Origin: Chrysiogenia bacterium
GTDB lineage: Bacteria > JAGRBM01
DNA length: 7,354 nt
Direction: 5' to 3'
NCBI GenBank assembly: GCA_020434085.1
Contig: JAGRBM010000477.1
Coordinates: 1-7,354 of the forward strand
How positions within the stretch are numbered: position 1 is the first letter of the stretch; each line of letters opens with the position of its first letter. Below, one piece after another: positions 6,112 through 7,354 of this stretch. The translations under genes were made by a program, and so were the position numbers. The notes beneath the pieces were generated by a model, which was given only the letters and a program-made list of their open reading frames with translations, did no database searches and was not told where the DNA came from.

Positions 6112-6610
6112 ACACAATGTAATTTTGCTCGCAACGCTCGCACTGGCCGCGCTCACAGGCACCGGCTGCTCCGGCTCGAAATACTCCATGCGACTCCAGA
6201 GCCTGCGCTATCCCGCGTCGATGAGCGGTTATCTCTACGACGAAGACGAGCGCATGCTTTCCGAGAAAGACATGGAAGTAATCGGTGAGTTCAATGAAAA
6301 GACGAGGCTCTGGGCCATGGCCTGGGGTCTTGCCACGCTCAATGGAGAGAGCTCCGATCAGGAGCTTGCCGAACTCATCAATGCCGCGGTGGAAAAACGG
6401 GGCGGTGAAGGGGTCATCGACCTGGGTTTTTCAAGCGAGACCTGCGGCATCAACTTCGCGCCGGCCATCAGCATTCTGCCCCTATGGCCGGGCTGCACCA
6501 GCATCCAGGCAAGCGGTACAATTGTCCGCCGGATTGCGGCGAACGCCCCTTCGGAGACCCCAGCCCTGCCCCCCAAAGACGATGGTTCGCAGGTGTCTGC
6601 ACGGCGCTAG
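6104..6610 (+). CDS. putative lipoprotein of unknown function (second of an overlapping pair)
   Basis: This 168-aa protein starts at ATG 6104, 8 bases inside the previous gene, with AGGA (6092-6095) 8 bases ahead, so translation is probably coupled. The frame stays open upstream to 5954, but that extension would only shadow the previous gene. The signal is Arg3-His4, hydrophobic 6-17, then T-G-T-G-C with Cys22. Gly at -3 makes the lipobox weak. The mature part has an acidic Tyr-rich stretch (43-56), a helix with L-I-N-A-A (91-95), then strands G-V-I-D-L-G-F and S-G-T-I-V, with Cys114 and Cys131 in between. The layout of helix, strand and closing small-hydrophobic strand resembles YbjQ-like or TRL-like small lipoprotein folds, but I would not assign it. 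It ends at TAG 6608-6610, inside a 14-base palindrome. Confidence 0.75.
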   Translation: MNRHNVILLATLALAALTGTGCSGSKYSMRLQSLRYPASMSGYLYDEDERMLSEKDMEVIGEFNEKTRLWAMAWGLATLNGESSDQELAELINAAVEKRGGEGVIDLGFSSETCGINFAPAISILPLWPGCTSIQASGTIVRRIAANAPSETPALPPKDDGSQVSARR

Positions 6611-6621
6611 CGCCGGCCCCA

Positions 6622-6650
6622 TCGCCATGCCCGCCGCGCTCCGCTATGAT
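6622..6650 (+). promoter_or_regulatory. candidate sigma70-like promoter of the 76-residue lipoprotein gene
   Basis: TCGCCA (6622-6627, 4/6) and TATGAT (6645-6650, 5/6) are separated by 17 bases in the short gap after the previous gene. A small dyad, ATTGG (6649-6653)-N6-CCAAT (6660-6664), lies at the predicted start. It would let this gene be expressed apart from the lipoprotein pair. Confidence 0.45.
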
Positions 6651-6680
6651 TGGGGTTATCCAATTCCGGGGAGGGAACCC

Positions 6681-6911
6681 ATGAAAGCCATTCTCCTGAG
6701 CCTTGCGCTCGTCTTCGTCGCCGGCTGCGCCAAACCGCAACTGGGCAACTGGGACCACCGCGTCAACAACGGCCGCGCCATGCAGAAGGACCGCGCCGAG
6801 TGCGCCGCCCAGGCGGGTCAGGCCGGTTGCCACGCGCTCTGGCAGGGCCTCTACAACGACTGTATGTGCGGCCGCGGCTATACGAGCGGGGACGTCGCCT
6901 GCGAGAAGTAG
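6681..6911 (+). CDS. small cysteine-rich putative lipoprotein (76 aa)
   Basis: A 76-aa gene sits at the end of a longer spurious frame. ATG at 6681 is preceded by a strong GGGGAGGG site (6668-6675) with 5 bases spacing, and the protein begins with a clean lipoprotein signal (Lys2, hydrophobic 4-13, V-A-G-C with Cys16). The mature part is only 61 residues yet carries five more cysteines (41, 50, 61, 63, 74), suggesting periplasmic disulfides. The pattern of K-D-R-A-E-C early, then C-M-C-G-R-G-Y near the end, recalls small proteobacterial lipoproteins of unknown role with a C-M-x-x-x-G-Y ending. Ala at +2 suggests the outer membrane. No function can be assigned. Confidence 0.7.
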   Translation: MKAILLSLALVFVAGCAKPQLGNWDHRVNNGRAMQKDRAECAAQAGQAGCHALWQGLYNDCMCGRGYTSGDVACEK

Positions 6912-6994
6912 GGGCTCGGGTGTGTGCCTCGCGCGCATGCCCGGTGCCCCCTGCAATTGCCCTTCGCTTGGGCGCGGGCCCCTTGGTCCCGGTG

Positions 6995-7033
6995 CTGAAT
7001 TTCGGCGGCGTCCCGGCTAGAATTTGCTGGGAC
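6995..7033 (+). promoter_or_regulatory. candidate promoter with inverted repeat flanking the -10 box, upstream of the last lipoprotein gene
   Basis: TAGAAT (7018-7023, 5/6) has a weak CTGAAT (6995-7000) 17 bases upstream. GTCCCGGC (7010-7017) and GCTGGGAC (7026-7033) are inverted copies with one mismatch per arm (7 of 8 pairs), and the 8 bases between them begin with the -10 hexamer. A bound dimer would cover -10 and start site, so this looks like a promoter-operator unit. The predicted start near 7030 leaves an ~18-base leader. The rest of the 136-base gap (6912-6994) holds no gene or clear terminator. Confidence 0.4.
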
Positions 7034-7047
7034 GTGAGTGAACGAAC

Positions 7048-7354
7048 ATGCTGAAACAAGCTCAACTGGAATTTGTCATCTTGGTCCTGATTGTGCTGCT
7101 TGTCGGCTGCGCCGAGTTCGCGCCTGCCTCCGGCGGCAAACGCGCACGCGCCGCACAAGTCCCCAGCAACACCCAGCCCGCCAAGGAATTTCGCTTCAAC
7201 TACCCGGCCGGGGAGTTCGTCGTCGAGTACCGCGACGGCCAGTATCAGATCGAGATCGACCAGTACGCCAATCCGCCCAAGAAATATCGCGGTTACACCC
7301 ACGACAAGGCCGACAACCTGGCGGTGATCGACGGGGTCGGATTGCTTCTCTGGA
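7048..7354 (+). CDS. putative lipoprotein, 3' end beyond the window
   Basis: An open frame of 102 codons runs from ATG 7048 off the right edge without a stop; the frame has a stop just upstream (7039-7041), so this ATG is the first possible one. Residues 9-20 are strongly hydrophobic and end in L-V-G-C with Cys21, a good lipobox, although the n-region is long and has only one Lys and a Glu8. A Gly/Lys/Arg/Ala-rich linker follows (29-46). The visible mature part (47-102) is rich in Tyr, Asp and alternating beta-type residues (F-V-V-E-Y, Y-Q-I-E-I-D), which looks like a beta-rich domain. I do not recognise it. The ribosome-binding site is weak. It continues the series of lipoprotein genes on this strand. 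Confidence 0.7.
   Translation, partial: MLKQAQLEFVILVLIVLLVGCAEFAPASGGKRARAAQVPSNTQPAKEFRFNYPAGEFVVEYRDGQYQIEIDQYANPPKKYRGYTHDKADNLAVIDGVGLLLW

Noticed and set aside
6285-6680. Long 5' part of the frame that contains the 76-residue lipoprotein
   Set aside because: It overlaps the second lipoprotein in another frame. The strong ribosome-binding site and signal peptide identify ATG 6681 as the start.
6912-7000. Possible terminator or small RNA in the GC-rich gap after the 76-residue lipoprotein
   Set aside because: Several short GC stems can be drawn but none has consistent pairing or a T-tract, and no coding frame with a ribosome-binding site is present.
1-7354. Mobile element, CRISPR array, toxin-antitoxin or phage-defence system
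   Set aside because: No transposase, integrase, direct-repeat array, terminal inverted repeats or nuclease-type gene could be found on either strand.

Overview
This is a GC-rich window from a Gram-negative (diderm) bacterium. The evidence is strong GGAG-type ribosome-binding sites, sigma70-like promoters and several N-terminal lipoprotein signal peptides. The gene style (FadR-like regulator, SDR, Baeyer-Villiger-type monooxygenase, orphan small lipoproteins) would fit a deltaproteobacterial or related environmental heterotroph. No ribosomal or phylogenetic marker is present, so that placement is only a guess. I see no rRNA, tRNA, CRISPR array, transposase, integrase or phage gene.

Left part (1-3604): the tail of an unrecognised plus-strand gene meets, stop codon against stop codon, a minus-strand GntR/FadR-type regulator. 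The regulator is divergent from a two-gene plus-strand operon encoding a classical short-chain dehydrogenase/reductase and a flavin-dependent monooxygenase that carries the type I Baeyer-Villiger fingerprint. The divergent intergenic region holds a good sigma70 promoter, two overlapping operator-like inverted repeats at the predicted transcription start, and a leader with one or two hairpins. The operon closes with a perfect 16-bp hairpin terminator. The simplest reading is a locally regulated oxidation module: the SDR interconverts an alcohol and a ketone or aldehyde, the monooxygenase inserts oxygen, and the GntR protein probably senses an acid, an acyl-CoA or the substrate. The substrate cannot be read from sequence.

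Middle part (3605-5559): single genes follow, namely a VOC/glyoxalase-fold protein, a hemerythrin-like di-iron protein, and (minus strand) an antibiotic-biosynthesis-monooxygenase-domain protein with two C-terminal membrane segments. The last two are convergent and 11 bases apart.

Right part (5560-7354): a run of four small predicted lipoproteins lies on the plus strand. The first two overlap by 8 bases and look like distant relatives of each other. The third is a 76-residue Cys-rich lipoprotein. The fourth runs off the window. The first, third and fourth each have their own plausible sigma70 promoter. None has a function I can name, and this cluster is the least explained part of the window.

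Nothing here amounts to a clearly new biological system. The best leads are the operator and leader architecture at 962-1104 and the orphan lipoprotein cluster at 5560-7354.
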